Below, in pieces: positions 7,726 to 15,015 of a stretch of DNA of 37,423 bases. A program made the position numbers and the translations under genes. Origin of the DNA: CAXMST01 sp032122625 (lineage in GTDB: Bacteria; Actinomycetota; Thermoleophilia; Solirubrobacterales; 70-9); the NCBI GenBank assembly GCA_032122625.1, contig JAQBGG010000165.1:1-37423 (forward strand). The letters are read 5' to 3'. Below the pieces are notes generated by a model. The model was not told where the DNA came from. It did no database searches and was given only the letters and a program-made list of their open reading frames with translations. Within the stretch, counting starts at the first letter, position 1. Each line of letters opens with the position of its first letter.

Positions 7726-8375
7726 GCGACGACGAGTCCGATTCCCTGAGCGAGGCGGGGTTCCTCGATGCGGCTCTGGGCGAGGAGCTCCCGGGCCTGG
7801 CGCTCCGTTATGTGTACGTCGGCCGCGGCTCGGGTCGCAGCAATCGGGCCCTGAAGGAACGCCTGCGACTCCTCTCGAACCGCTTTGCCGGACCACAGGC
7901 GATCAACCTCCGCCAGCGCCCGATCCCCTGGGCCTATCGCGTCTTCTTTCGCCACATCGGACTCGATCCCGACGAGCAGCCGACCCCGGTCGAGGCGATC
8001 GCGCTGGAGAGGATGAAGAAGGGCGGCTTCGTCAGCCAGAACCTGCTCGACGACGCACTGACGATCGCGATCATGGAATCGGGGGTGGCGCTTGGCGCCT
8101 TCGACGCGGACCGGGTCGAGCCGCCACTCGGCCTACGGCCAAGTCAAGCCGGCGAGGTGCTCGAGGGGCGGCCCGGAGAGCTACCCCCGGGCACCTTGGT
8201 GGTCGCCGACCAGAGGCGGCCGATCTCGCTGCTGTTTGGGGCGATCGCCTCCGGCCGGGGAGTCAATAGGCGGACCGAGCGGATGCTGCTGACCTCGATC
8301 CAGGTCAAGGGGGTTCCGGACATCGCCGTCGAGGAAGCTCTCTGGCTCGCCCTCCAGGCGCTGAAGACGACCTAG
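7722..8375 (+). CDS. B3/4 (tRNA-binding) domain protein
   Basis: This 217-aa protein resembles the stand-alone B3/B4 domain family related to the editing domain of the phenylalanyl-tRNA synthetase beta subunit. Supporting segments are WAYRVFFRHIGLDPDEQPTPVEAI, seen here as AYRVFFRHIGLDPDE and TPVEAIALERM, then NLLDDALTIAIMESGVALGAFD and the C-terminal GVPDIAVEEALWLALQAL. Family members are proposed to edit or bind aminoacylated substrates, but no activity is shown for this one. The GTG start at 7722 overlaps the TGA of the thioredoxin-fold gene, so translation is probably coupled, although the two products have no obvious common task. Confidence 0.8.
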   Translation: MSDDESDSLSEAGFLDAALGEELPGLALRYVYVGRGSGRSNRALKERLRLLSNRFAGPQAINLRQRPIPWAYRVFFRHIGLDPDEQPTPVEAIALERMKKGGFVSQNLLDDALTIAIMESGVALGAFDADRVEPPLGLRPSQAGEVLEGRPGELPPGTLVVADQRRPISLLFGAIASGRGVNRRTERMLLTSIQVKGVPDIAVEEALWLALQALKTT

Positions 8376-8491
8376 AAGCCGTCTCAAAGCCCCGCGCACC
8401 CGGATGACGCCCAGGACCACGTGGGCAGACGCGGGTTCTGCGACAACTTCATAGTGACGGCCTGCCGGTCGCGGGCCGGCGGGACGACGGC

Positions 8492-8497
8492 TACAAT
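8492..8497 (+). promoter_or_regulatory. Strong -10 element upstream of the 8531 gene
   Basis: TACAAT, one of the best -10 matches in the window. Transcription should start near 8504, giving a leader of about 27 nt that contains GGAAGGGG (8515-8522), 8 nt before ATG 8531. Confidence 0.5.
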
Positions 8498-8530
8498 GCG
8501 GAGGTCCGCGACTTGGAAGGGGCCGCGCAG

Positions 8531-9052
8531 ATGCGCGAACTTCTCGAACTCGAACCGCCACGGCAGACGGCTGTCGAGGCACTCGCTGGAATCTCCCCCT
8601 CGGACTCGCCCCCCAGGCCGGCCACCTACCGCGTCGCCCGGGATGAGTTGCGGCGTCAGATAGCCCGCCTGGAGCGCGAACTCGTGGACCTTTTCGCCTC
8701 CACCTTCCCGCGCCGCGGGATCGATTGGAAGGTGGGCGCCGCGGGTGGGCCGCGGGTCCTTGGGGTCGGTGAGCTGGAGCGGATCCGAGATGGACTCGCC
8801 CACCGTCTTGCCGAGGCTAAGGCGGAGATTGCCCGCCGAGCCGACGCCGAGGAGGCCAGTCGTGCGCTGGTCGAGCGGATGATCGCCGACCCCGAGCAGT
8901 ACCGCTGGGTCCGGGTCTCGAACGAGGACGTCGCCGAGCCAGGCTGCAAGCACTGGCACTCGCGGCCACGGTTCGGGATTCTCGGGATGCTGCTCGGATG
9001 GTGGAGGGTCAAGCTCTCCTCTGGCTGTCCATTAGCCAGCGGGCCCGGCTGA
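8531..9052 (+). CDS. Conserved-looking protein with Cys/His-rich C-terminal tail, unknown function
   Basis: This 173-aa protein is not a family I can name. The start ATG 8531 is preferred over TTG 8513 because GGAAGGGG lies 8 nt before it and the TACAAT -10 would place the RNA start near 8504, leaving TTG without a ribosome-binding site. Residues about 35-115 form charged helices (RRQIARLERELVDLFAS; LERIRDGLAHRLAEAKAEI) with a short GIDWKVGAAGGPRVLGVGE turn between them. The C-terminus carries EPGCKHWHSRPR followed by LLGWWRVKLSSGCPL: two Cys and two His in about 30 residues, next to aromatic and basic residues. This could be a metal- or nucleic-acid-binding tail (inference). There is no signal peptide. 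Confidence 0.72.
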   Translation: MRELLELEPPRQTAVEALAGISPSDSPPRPATYRVARDELRRQIARLERELVDLFASTFPRRGIDWKVGAAGGPRVLGVGELERIRDGLAHRLAEAKAEIARRADAEEASRALVERMIADPEQYRWVRVSNEDVAEPGCKHWHSRPRFGILGMLLGWWRVKLSSGCPLASGPG

Positions 9053-9118
9053 TGCCGGGACCCGCGCCAACGTCTCAGTCTCAGTAGTGACCATCACCAG
9101 TCCCTGGAGCGTCCTCTA

Positions 9119-9679
9119 ATGGCCTCGAAGTCGAGCAAGCGGCGTCGCAAGCAGCGCCGCCGTCAGGGCGCGCCACCCCAGCAGCAGCAACAGAGCGAGC
9201 CCCTCGAGGCCGCGCCCGCCCGCCCGCCGGCAGCGACCCGCCGCTCGACTGCAAGGGCCCGCCGCGGCAACATCGAGGACGAGCCTCCGCAGGCACCCTG
9301 GGGGAGCTTCCCGCTGGTGGAGCTGGCGATCTTCGTCGGCATCGTGATGCTGATTCTCGGCTTGCTCGTCGTCGGCGGAAGCCGAGGATCGATCCTCATC
9401 GTTACCGGGCTCGCGCTGGCCTCGATCGGCGGCCTCGAACTCTCGATCCGGGAGCACTTCGCCGGCTACCGCTCACACACGGGGATCCTCGCCGGGGTCT
9501 CGGCCGCCGTTGCGCTCGGATTGCTCTACACGGCCGGCCCCGATGGCTTGCCGCCGATCGTGCGTGCGGGGATCGGGGCGGCCGTCTTCGCCCTTGCGGC
9601 GGTGGCGCTGACCCGTGTTTTCAGCGCTCGCTCCGGCGGCTACGCGTTTCGCTTCAGCAGCCTGAAACGGCGGCAGTAG
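9119..9679 (+). CDS. Membrane protein with basic N-terminus, unknown function
   Basis: This 186-aa protein begins with a strongly basic, Gln-rich segment (residues 1-50, KRRRKQRRR and a QQQQQ run) that should stay in the cytoplasm. It then has four probable membrane helices at about 65-85, 90-105, 118-138 and 145-163, and ends with a basic tail. The N-terminus suggests contact with nucleic acid or acidic lipid, but nothing more specific can be said. ATG 9119 is preceded by GGAG at 9 nt. The gene has the same strand as the preceding unknown gene, 66 nt away. Confidence 0.7.
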   Translation: MASKSSKRRRKQRRRQGAPPQQQQQSEPLEAAPARPPAATRRSTARARRGNIEDEPPQAPWGSFPLVELAIFVGIVMLILGLLVVGGSRGSILIVTGLALASIGGLELSIREHFAGYRSHTGILAGVSAAVALGLLYTAGPDGLPPIVRAGIGAAVFALAAVALTRVFSARSGGYAFRFSSLKRRQ

Positions 9680-9777
9680 ACGCAGTCGGCCGGAAAGAGG
9701 AGCGACCCGGGCATCTCTGCCCAGGCCGCGCTCATCAGGTGGTAGGACCAGCCGGCGGAAAGCCGGGCCGCCGTCTC

Positions 9778-10116
9778 CTATGCCTTCGCCTTCGCCTTCG
9801 TCTCGAGGGCTCCGGAGAGCATCGAACGCTGTCGCAAGGTCAGCCGGCCCAATTGCCGGTTCTCGCTGACGGCTAGGGGTAGGAGGAACTTCCGAGTCCT
9901 CGTCCTTCCCCAGCGGCTCTGACTTCTCAGCAGCTCCGACACGGACATCGTCTCAGCCTCCCATGGACAAGAACGAACCACTTCGTGAGCCTCCACTTCT
10001 CCTGCGCGGACCGCCCGCTTGAGGGCAGCTCGGGCCAGGCGGACCCGATTTGCGTGCTCGAGCGCTTCCAGGTGTTGCGGGACAGCGACGGGCGCAGCCG
10101 TAGAGGCAGCTTCCAT
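9778..10116 (-). CDS. mihF: Actinobacterial integration host factor (mIHF)-like DNA-binding protein
   Basis: This 112-aa basic protein resembles actinobacterial mIHF, a single-chain nucleoid-associated protein unrelated to enterobacterial IHF. Matching parts are the long N-terminal helix (ANRVRLARAALKRAVRAGE), the segment MSVSELLRSQSRWGRTRTRKFL that corresponds to the helix-two-turn-helix core (seen here as MSVSELLRSQSRWG and RTRTRKFLLPL), and a C-terminal LGRLTLRQRSMLSGAL. The protein ends in a Lys/Ala tail (TKAKAKA). ATG 10116 is preferred over GTG 10122 because AGGAGGAG lies 6 nt before the ATG but abuts the GTG. The 333-bp leader region upstream is unusually long for this genome and contains a 15-bp palindrome, so expression may be controlled. 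Confidence 0.82.
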   Translation of the reverse strand: MEAASTAAPVAVPQHLEALEHANRVRLARAALKRAVRAGEVEAHEVVRSCPWEAETMSVSELLRSQSRWGRTRTRKFLLPLAVSENRQLGRLTLRQRSMLSGALETKAKAKA

Positions 10117-10205
10117 ACTCACTCCTCCTCTTGGTGAGATCTACCGGCGGGGTCTAGTCGTGATCACCGAACGTCCAGGTCGGCCCTTTGGCCGGACGAG
10201 CCGCG

Positions 10206-10220
10206 AGGTCAAGTTGACCT
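10206..10220. promoter_or_regulatory. 15-bp perfect palindrome upstream of mihF-like gene
   Basis: AGGTCAA-G-TTGACCT, perfectly symmetric around 10213, about 90 bp upstream of the mihF-like start. It has the form of an operator for a dimeric regulator. TTGACC within it could also serve as a -35 element on either strand. Confidence 0.4.
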
Positions 10221-10380
10221 TCCCCCTCGGCTCCCTACCCCGTGCGTACGGTGCGATCGCAACCTAGCGGCTTGCCGGGAGGCGCGGGGCCGCCGGTGGG
10301 TTGTTTCCGCCCGCGAGGTTCGCTAACAGCTAGTTTTTCTCCGGCGGCGAGGACGGAAACCGCCATGTGAATATCCGGAC

Positions 10381-10408
10381 AAGAGAAAACTACCCCATCG
10401 AGGGGTAG
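10381..10408 (-). terminator. Rho-independent terminator of the oxoamine synthase gene
   Basis: On the minus strand the stem CTACCCC / GGGGTAG (7 bp, loop TCGAT, 10390-10408) is followed by TTTTCTCTT (10381-10389). It lies about 40 nt after the synthase stop. This is the only T-tract-type terminator I found in the window. Confidence 0.8.
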
Positions 10409-10449
10409 GCGCCGGCTAATCCGAGCTGTACCACTTGAGTACGGAGAAG

Positions 10450-11712
10450 CTAAATCCGGGGCAGATCAGGGAAGTCGGTCGCCACTCGGCCGATGACTTC
10501 GAGTGCCCGGTCGAGATGCTCACGCTCGTGGGTCGCCATCAGGCTGGTTCGCAGCAGCGCGCCACTCGGTGGGACCGCGGGATGCAGGGCCACGTTCGTG
10601 TAGACGCCGGCGTCGTAGAGCGCCTTCCAGAAGGCGACGGCGACCATGTCGTCGCCGACGATCACGGGCACGATCGGCGTCAACGCACGGCTGCCATCGG
10701 GTAACTCGGTCGGCTCGACGACACGGAGGCCAATCTCGGTCAGACCCGCATGCAGGTAGGCGGCATTGTCGAGCAGCTTCGCCATCAGCTCGGGCCCCTC
10801 GGAGCGGATGACGCGCAGCGCTGCGAGCGCCGCGCCGACGGCCGAGGGTACCGCCGCTGCGCTGAACAGGAAGGCTCGCGCTGCAATCCGCAGGTACTCG
10901 ATCACCTCGGCCGGGCCGGCGATGAAGCCGCCGCAAGAGGCGAAGCTCTTCGAGAAGGTCCCCATCCGCAGATCGACCGACGACTCGACTCCGAACAGCT
11001 CCGAGGCGCCGGCGCCGCGCGCGCCGATCGCCCCGACCCCGTGCGCCTCGTCGACCATCAGCCTGGCGCCGTAGCGCCGGCAGAGCTCGACCACTGGAGG
11101 CAGGTTGCAGATGTCGCCCTCCATCGAGAAGACGCCGTCGACGACGACGAGCACCCCACCCCCGTCGCCGCCGGCCCGCTCGAGCATCCGCTCGAGCTTG
11201 TCGGCGCGGTTGTGTCTGAAGGGCCGCAGCTTCGCCCCCGAAAGCCGGCAGCCGTCGAGAATCGACGCGTGGTCGCCGGAGTCGCAGATGACTGTGTCGC
11301 CGGGGCCGAGGATCGTGCCGATGCAGCCCACGTTCGCCTGATAGCCGGTGGTGAACACCAGCGCCGCCTCGGTCTCCATCCATTCGGCCAGCTCGGTCTC
11401 GAGCTCGACGTGCAGCGGGATCGTCCCGTTCAACAGGCGGGAGCCCGTGAGCGCGGTCCCGTACTGCTCGAGGGCATCGCGGGCGGCGCGCTTGACCCGC
11501 TCGTCGCCGGTCAGGCCCAGGTAGTTGTTCGAGCCGAGCATGATCGTCTCCCGCCCCTCCATCTCCACCACCGGACCCGCCTGCGAGGTGAGCACCCGGA
11601 AGTAGGGGAGCATGTCGGCCTGCCGAGCTGTCTCGAGCTGCTCGCGTCGATCGTGATTGCGGGCCTTGTCAAAGACGTCGGTCTCGATGCGAACTTGGGA
11701 GTCGGTGTCCAT
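10450..11712 (-). CDS. PLP-dependent alpha-oxoamine synthase (serine palmitoyltransferase/KBL/BioF family)
   Basis: This 420-aa fold-type I PLP enzyme condenses an amino acid with an acyl-CoA and releases CO2. Motifs in order: GSNNYLGLTGDERV, YGTALTGSRLLNGT, HASILDGCRLSG, VVDGVFSMEGD, DEAHGVGAIGARGAG (the PLP-ring Asp and His), and MGTFSKSFASCGGF with the Schiff-base Lys255. The FSKSFASCGGFIAG form is closer to serine palmitoyltransferase-like enzymes than to KBL (GKALGG) or BioF (GKALG), but this is a hand judgement. ATG 11712 is chosen because GACACT lies 7 nt upstream; a longer open frame to 11973 runs through the divergent gene. It stands alone, without bio, hem or sphingolipid genes nearby. 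A terminator follows. Confidence 0.88.
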   Translation of the reverse strand: MDTDSQVRIETDVFDKARNHDRREQLETARQADMLPYFRVLTSQAGPVVEMEGRETIMLGSNNYLGLTGDERVKRAARDALEQYGTALTGSRLLNGTIPLHVELETELAEWMETEAALVFTTGYQANVGCIGTILGPGDTVICDSGDHASILDGCRLSGAKLRPFRHNRADKLERMLERAGGDGGGVLVVVDGVFSMEGDICNLPPVVELCRRYGARLMVDEAHGVGAIGARGAGASELFGVESSVDLRMGTFSKSFASCGGFIAGPAEVIEYLRIAARAFLFSAAAVPSAVGAALAALRVIRSEGPELMAKLLDNAAYLHAGLTEIGLRVVEPTELPDGSRALTPIVPVIVGDDMVAVAFWKALYDAGVYTNVALHPAVPPSGALLRTSLMATHEREHLDRALEVIGRVATDFPDLPRI

Positions 11713-11719
11713 GCTCGAA

Positions 11720-11725
11720 AGTGTC
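11720..11725 (-). promoter_or_regulatory. Putative -10 element of the oxoamine synthase gene
   Basis: GACACT on the minus strand, 7 nt before ATG 11712. It fits the leaderless pattern but is a weaker match than TANNNT. Confidence 0.35.
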
Positions 11726-11754
11726 TCAGAGTGGCGAGCGTCATCGCCTCCGCG

Positions 11755-11760
11755 TAGACT
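11755..11760 (+). promoter_or_regulatory. Putative -10 element of the 11768 gene
   Basis: TAGACT followed by exactly 7 nt and then GTG 11768, without a Shine-Dalgarno sequence. The start codons of the divergent pair are only 56 bp apart. Confidence 0.5.
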
Positions 11761-11767
11761 CGACGCG

Positions 11768-12085
11768 GTGAGCGACGAAGTGCTCGAAGCGGATGCGGTC
11801 GAGGAGCCCGTAGCGGAGGTCGTAGGCGAGGAATACGCCGTCCGGCCCCTGCCACAGCGGCGGACGGCCTCCGAGCTTGATGCCTGGCGGGGTGAGATCA
11901 AGGTTGTCGCGATCGCCGCGGCCGGTGGCCTTGCCGCGGGGGCGGTGACCGTCGCCGCGGTCACCGCCGTCAAGTCGCGGGCTCAGCGCAAGCACCCGAC
12001 CCGCGTGATCAGGCGGGGCCGCAAGACGGAGGGCGTGCTCGCCAGTCGCTCCTTCCTGATCGACGTACATCTGCTCGATCGCTGA
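11768..12085 (+). CDS. Small single-pass membrane protein, unknown function
   Basis: This 105-aa protein has an acidic N-terminal third, one hydrophobic helix at about residues 46-68 (VVAIAAAGGLAAGAVTVAAV), and a basic tail after it (KSRAQRKHPTRVIRRGRK). By the positive-inside rule the tail is cytoplasmic. GTG 11768 is chosen from the TAGACT-7-GTG promoter arrangement. Its TGA overlaps the ATG of the AlkA-type glycosylase gene (TGATG), so the two are co-translated. I do not recognise a family. Confidence 0.7.
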   Translation: MSDEVLEADAVEEPVAEVVGEEYAVRPLPQRRTASELDAWRGEIKVVAIAAAGGLAAGAVTVAAVTAVKSRAQRKHPTRVIRRGRKTEGVLASRSFLIDVHLLDR

Positions 12086-13137
12086 TGGCGACAGTCACCG
12101 TCGGCGCGGGAATCGTTGCCGAGCTGACTCCGCCGTGGCCCTTCCGGCTGCCCGCACGCGGTGGACCCGACGGTGTCTCGAGGGTTCGTGACGGCGTCTT
12201 CGAGCGCTTCCTGCGGGTCGACGGCTCGCCGGTCCTGATCCGCGCCTGGGAGCAACCGCGTGAACGCACCGTGCGGATCGCGGCGTTGCCTGTCGAGTCG
12301 GCCTGGCTCGCCGCCGGTAGGCGCGCGGTTGCGGCGCGCCGGGCTGGTGCGGATCGGCGAGGCCCATGCTCACGCCCGCAAGCCGCCGAGCCATCGCCTC
12401 GGGCCGAGCGCGCACAGCTCGAGGTCGCGATCGAACGGGCCCGCAGTGCGCTCGGCGTCGATGACGACTACGGCGAGTTTTACGCTCGCTTCAAGCGCGA
12501 CCCGCTGCTCGGCCCGGCGATCCGCCGCCTGCCGTGGCTGCGTGTGCGCCGCTGTCTGTGGCCGTGGGAGTCCCTTGCCTGGGCCGTGACCGAGCAGCTG
12601 GTCGAGGTCGAGCGTGCGCACCAGATCCAACGTCGGATCGTTGCCCGTTGGAGCCCGGCCGCGCTGCCACCTGATCGTCGGCGTCCACTCCGTGATGTTC
12701 CGCCGGCAGCTGTGATCGCTGGCCGAGCGCCGGCCGAGTTGGCCGCCCTCGATCTGGCCCCGAAGCGGGCCCTGGCTCTGATCAAGGTGGCTCGTGAGGT
12801 CGCCGCCGGCCGGGTGGACCTCGAACGCCCCGACCACGACCGCCGGCTGCTGGCGATCAGCGAGATCGGCCCCTGGACCGTTCAGGTGCTCGGCCAGAAG
12901 GGCCGCGGCGAGGCCAACTCGCTACCTGCCGGCGACCTCGCCTATCTGAAGCTGGTGCCGCGGCTGATCGGCATGGACCGCCGGGCCACCGTCGCCGAGG
13001 TCGAGAGCTTCTACGCGCCCTTCGCCCCGTTTCGTGGCTGGGCCGGCCTGTTCACGCTGGTCGCGCATACGGCGTCGGCTGATCGCGGCAAGCCACTCAA
13101 GTACCACCCGCCGCGCCCCGAACTCGAGGCCGCCTGA
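12085..13137 (+). CDS. AlkA-type DNA-3-methyladenine glycosylase (HhH-GPD superfamily)
   Basis: This 350-aa protein is a base-excision DNA glycosylase that removes alkylated bases. The C-terminal half carries the HhH-GPD fold: LPWLRVRRCLWPWESLAWAV (seen as LRVRRCLWPWESLAWAV), a helix-hairpin-helix LLAISEIGPWTVQVLGQKG, and SLPAGDLAYLKLV, in which Asp284 is the catalytic Asp by analogy with AlkA. The N-terminal 100 residues are divergent and fit the AlkA beta-domain position; residues 75-110 are Arg/Ala-rich and weakly conserved. It overlaps the upstream membrane-protein gene by one base, so expression is coupled. It converges with the thiamine-precursor transporter operon. Confidence 0.88.
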   Translation: MATVTVGAGIVAELTPPWPFRLPARGGPDGVSRVRDGVFERFLRVDGSPVLIRAWEQPRERTVRIAALPVESAWLAAGRRAVAARRAGADRRGPCSRPQAAEPSPRAERAQLEVAIERARSALGVDDDYGEFYARFKRDPLLGPAIRRLPWLRVRRCLWPWESLAWAVTEQLVEVERAHQIQRRIVARWSPAALPPDRRRPLRDVPPAAVIAGRAPAELAALDLAPKRALALIKVAREVAAGRVDLERPDHDRRLLAISEIGPWTVQVLGQKGRGEANSLPAGDLAYLKLVPRLIGMDRRATVAEVESFYAPFAPFRGWAGLFTLVAHTASADRGKPLKYHPPRPELEAA

Positions 13138-13159
13138 GCCTGACATCAAGTCCCGTGGA

Positions 13160-14194
13160 TCACTCGGGGATCTCCCCCGGCAGCAGGTCATTCGTCAGTA
13201 GCTCCTCGGTGCCGAGCCGCTGCTGGATCTGACCCTGATCGGCCATGTACCCGACAAAGCCGGTCCATTCGCTCGGGTCCATCCATCCGAAGGGCCTCTC
13301 GGCCCGGGGGAAGAACAGCGGCAGGGTCTCACGGACCTCGGCCAGCGTCAACTTCGGCTCGAGTTCCGGAGAAGCCTTGAGCAGGGCGTCGGTGGCGAGC
13401 TGCGGATCGTCGCGGGCATCAACCGCGCCGCGTTGCAGGGCCGCGATGAAGAGGCGGAGCGGCTCCGGGTCTTCGGCCACCTGGTCACCGCGCGCGACCA
13501 ACACCAGCTCGTTGTAGGTCGGGATGCCGAGCTCGTTGACGGGCACCACCGATGGGTTCTTGCCGGCGCGCTGAAGCTGCACGCCCTCGACGTTGCGGAA
13601 GCCGCCGAACATCGCATCGGCGCGGCCGCTGAGCACCGGCTGCAGGAGATTGAGTCCGACGTCGACCTGCTCGACGTCCTTGGGGTCGACGCCGTTGCTG
13701 CGGAGGATCGTGTCCAGATACGCGGTCTGGTACGGGATTCCCGCCGTGACCACCGTCTTGCCCTTGAGGTCAGCCGGCTCCTTGACCTTCGCGGCCGGCA
13801 GCGAGATCAACGAGGTGAGTGGCTCCTGGATCAGGGCAGCGACGGCGACAACGTCGAGGCCCTGATCGCGGGCGAGCATCACCTCGGGCTCATAGGAAAT
13901 GGCGAGATCGACCCGCCCCGTGGCGACCTGTTTGATCGGCGCTGAGGGGTCGGCCGGGACCCGGGGTCGAACCTCAAGGCCCGCATCCGCGAAGTAGCCA
14001 CGCTCGAGCGCGGTGAAGATCCCGGCGTGATCGGCGTTGACGAAGAAGTCGAGAGCGAGGTCGAACTCCTCGGTCGCGTTGCCGGTCGTGTCCTCCGACT
14101 TCTCGCCGCAGCCGATCGCGGTGACCGCCGCTGCGATCACGGCCGCGATGAGAACGAGCCTAGATGCCGATCCGGGGCGTTTTCGGTTCCTCAC
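13160..14194 (-). CDS. thiY: Thiamine-precursor ABC transporter, substrate-binding lipoprotein (ThiY/NMT1-THI5 family)
   Basis: This 344-aa protein is the periplasmic-type binding component. It starts at GTG 14194 with AGGAGG 4 nt upstream; the open frame continues past this only because of high GC. A signal peptide (residues 11-27) ends in AIGC, a plausible lipidation site. Diagnostic NMT1/THI5 segments: FFVNADHAGIFTALERGYF, PADPSAPIKQVATGRVDLAISYEPE (seen here as PADPSAPIKQVATGRV and DLAISYEPE), and LIQEPLTSLISL. This subgroup binds pyrimidine thiamine precursors such as HMP or formylaminopyrimidine. It is the last gene of the operon after the permease (26-nt gap). The TPP riboswitch at the operon head supports the thiamine assignment. 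Confidence 0.92.
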   Translation of the reverse strand: MRNRKRPGSASRLVLIAAVIAAAVTAIGCGEKSEDTTGNATEEFDLALDFFVNADHAGIFTALERGYFADAGLEVRPRVPADPSAPIKQVATGRVDLAISYEPEVMLARDQGLDVVAVAALIQEPLTSLISLPAAKVKEPADLKGKTVVTAGIPYQTAYLDTILRSNGVDPKDVEQVDVGLNLLQPVLSGRADAMFGGFRNVEGVQLQRAGKNPSVVPVNELGIPTYNELVLVARGDQVAEDPEPLRLFIAALQRGAVDARDDPQLATDALLKASPELEPKLTLAEVRETLPLFFPRAERPFGWMDPSEWTGFVGYMADQGQIQQRLGTEELLTNDLLPGEIPE

Positions 14195-14220
14195 ATGTCC
14201 TCCTGGGGTTTGTTGCGTTG

Positions 14221-15015
14221 TCAAGTCGAAGATCGCGACTGTCCGCCGCCCGGCTCGCCCCACCAGGCGAAGCGACGCTGGAACAGTGCCAGCAGCGCGA
14301 ACAATGCGATCGCCATCATCGAGAGTACGAACGTTGCGGCGAAGACAAGCGGCACGAGCAGCTGGGAGTTCGCGGTCAAGATCAGATGGCCGAGGCCCGA
14401 GCTGGCCCCGCTCCACTCCCCGAAAACTGCGCCAATGACGGCGACCGCGACGGCGATCTTGGCGCCGCTGAGTAAGTAGGGGAGCGCCGTCGGCGCCTCC
14501 AGCCGGGTGAAGGTCTGCAGGCGGCCGGCGCCGAGCGTGCGCATCAGCTTTCGCTGCTCCGGATCCACGGTCGCGAGCCCGTCGAGCGTGTTGACCGTGA
14601 TCGGAAAGAAGCAGATCAGGGCGATTATGGCGAGGATCGGGCCCGTCCCGAAACCGAACCAGATGACGAAGATCGGCGCGATGACGATGATCGGAACCGT
14701 CTGCGAGGCGACGACGAGCGGGTAGAAGGCACGACGCAGAAGCGGCGACACGTGCAGAACGGCAGCGCAGAACGTGCCGAGCACGAGGGCGACGAAGAAG
14801 CCACCAACCACCTCGCGGAAGGTGACCCAGGCGTTGTCGGCGAGCAGTTCGCGGTCTTGCCAGAGCGAGTTGAGGATCTCGGTCGGCGCGGGGATCAGGA
14901 AGGGCTCGATCTTGAACAGGTCGGCGAGTACCTCCCAGCGAGCCGCCAACTGCCAGCCCACCAGAAGGATCAGCAGCAGAAGCAGGGGCGCGAGGATGTC
15001 GGCGGTGCGCTTCAT
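14221..15015 (-). CDS. thiX: Thiamine-precursor ABC transporter permease (ThiX-like)
   Basis: This 264-aa integral membrane protein is a BPD-type ABC permease of the SsuC/TauC/ThiX group. It has six probable helices, and the EAA-type loop appears at about residues 155-175 (LATVDPEQRKLMRTLGAGRLQTF, seen in parts DPEQRKLMRTLGAG and LQTFTRLEAPTALPYLLSG). ATG 15015 overlaps the TGA of the ATPase gene (ATGA), so translation is coupled. The thiamine role comes from the riboswitch and the ThiY-type binding protein, because the permease alone cannot be told from sulfonate permeases. Confidence 0.92.
   Translation of the reverse strand: MKRTADILAPLLLLLILLVGWQLAARWEVLADLFKIEPFLIPAPTEILNSLWQDRELLADNAWVTFREVVGGFFVALVLGTFCAAVLHVSPLLRRAFYPLVVASQTVPIIVIAPIFVIWFGFGTGPILAIIALICFFPITVNTLDGLATVDPEQRKLMRTLGAGRLQTFTRLEAPTALPYLLSGAKIAVAVAVIGAVFGEWSGASSGLGHLILTANSQLLVPLVFAATFVLSMMAIALFALLALFQRRFAWWGEPGGGQSRSST

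Larger units (their letters stand above)
10117..10449. other. 333-bp gene-free region between mihF-like and oxoamine synthase genes
   Basis: Both flanking genes are on the minus strand. The right end holds the terminator of the synthase gene (10381-10408). The rest should contain the mihF-like promoter and leader, including a palindrome at 10206-10220 and an imperfect GTCGGCC/GGCCGGAC hairpin near 10173-10191. No conserved protein is visible in it. Confidence 0.6.

Noticed and set aside
11713..11973. N-terminal extension of the oxoamine synthase to 507 residues
   Set aside because: It runs antisense through the divergent small membrane-protein gene, is low-complexity Ala/Thr/Ser, and the promoter-like GACACT sits before ATG 11712.
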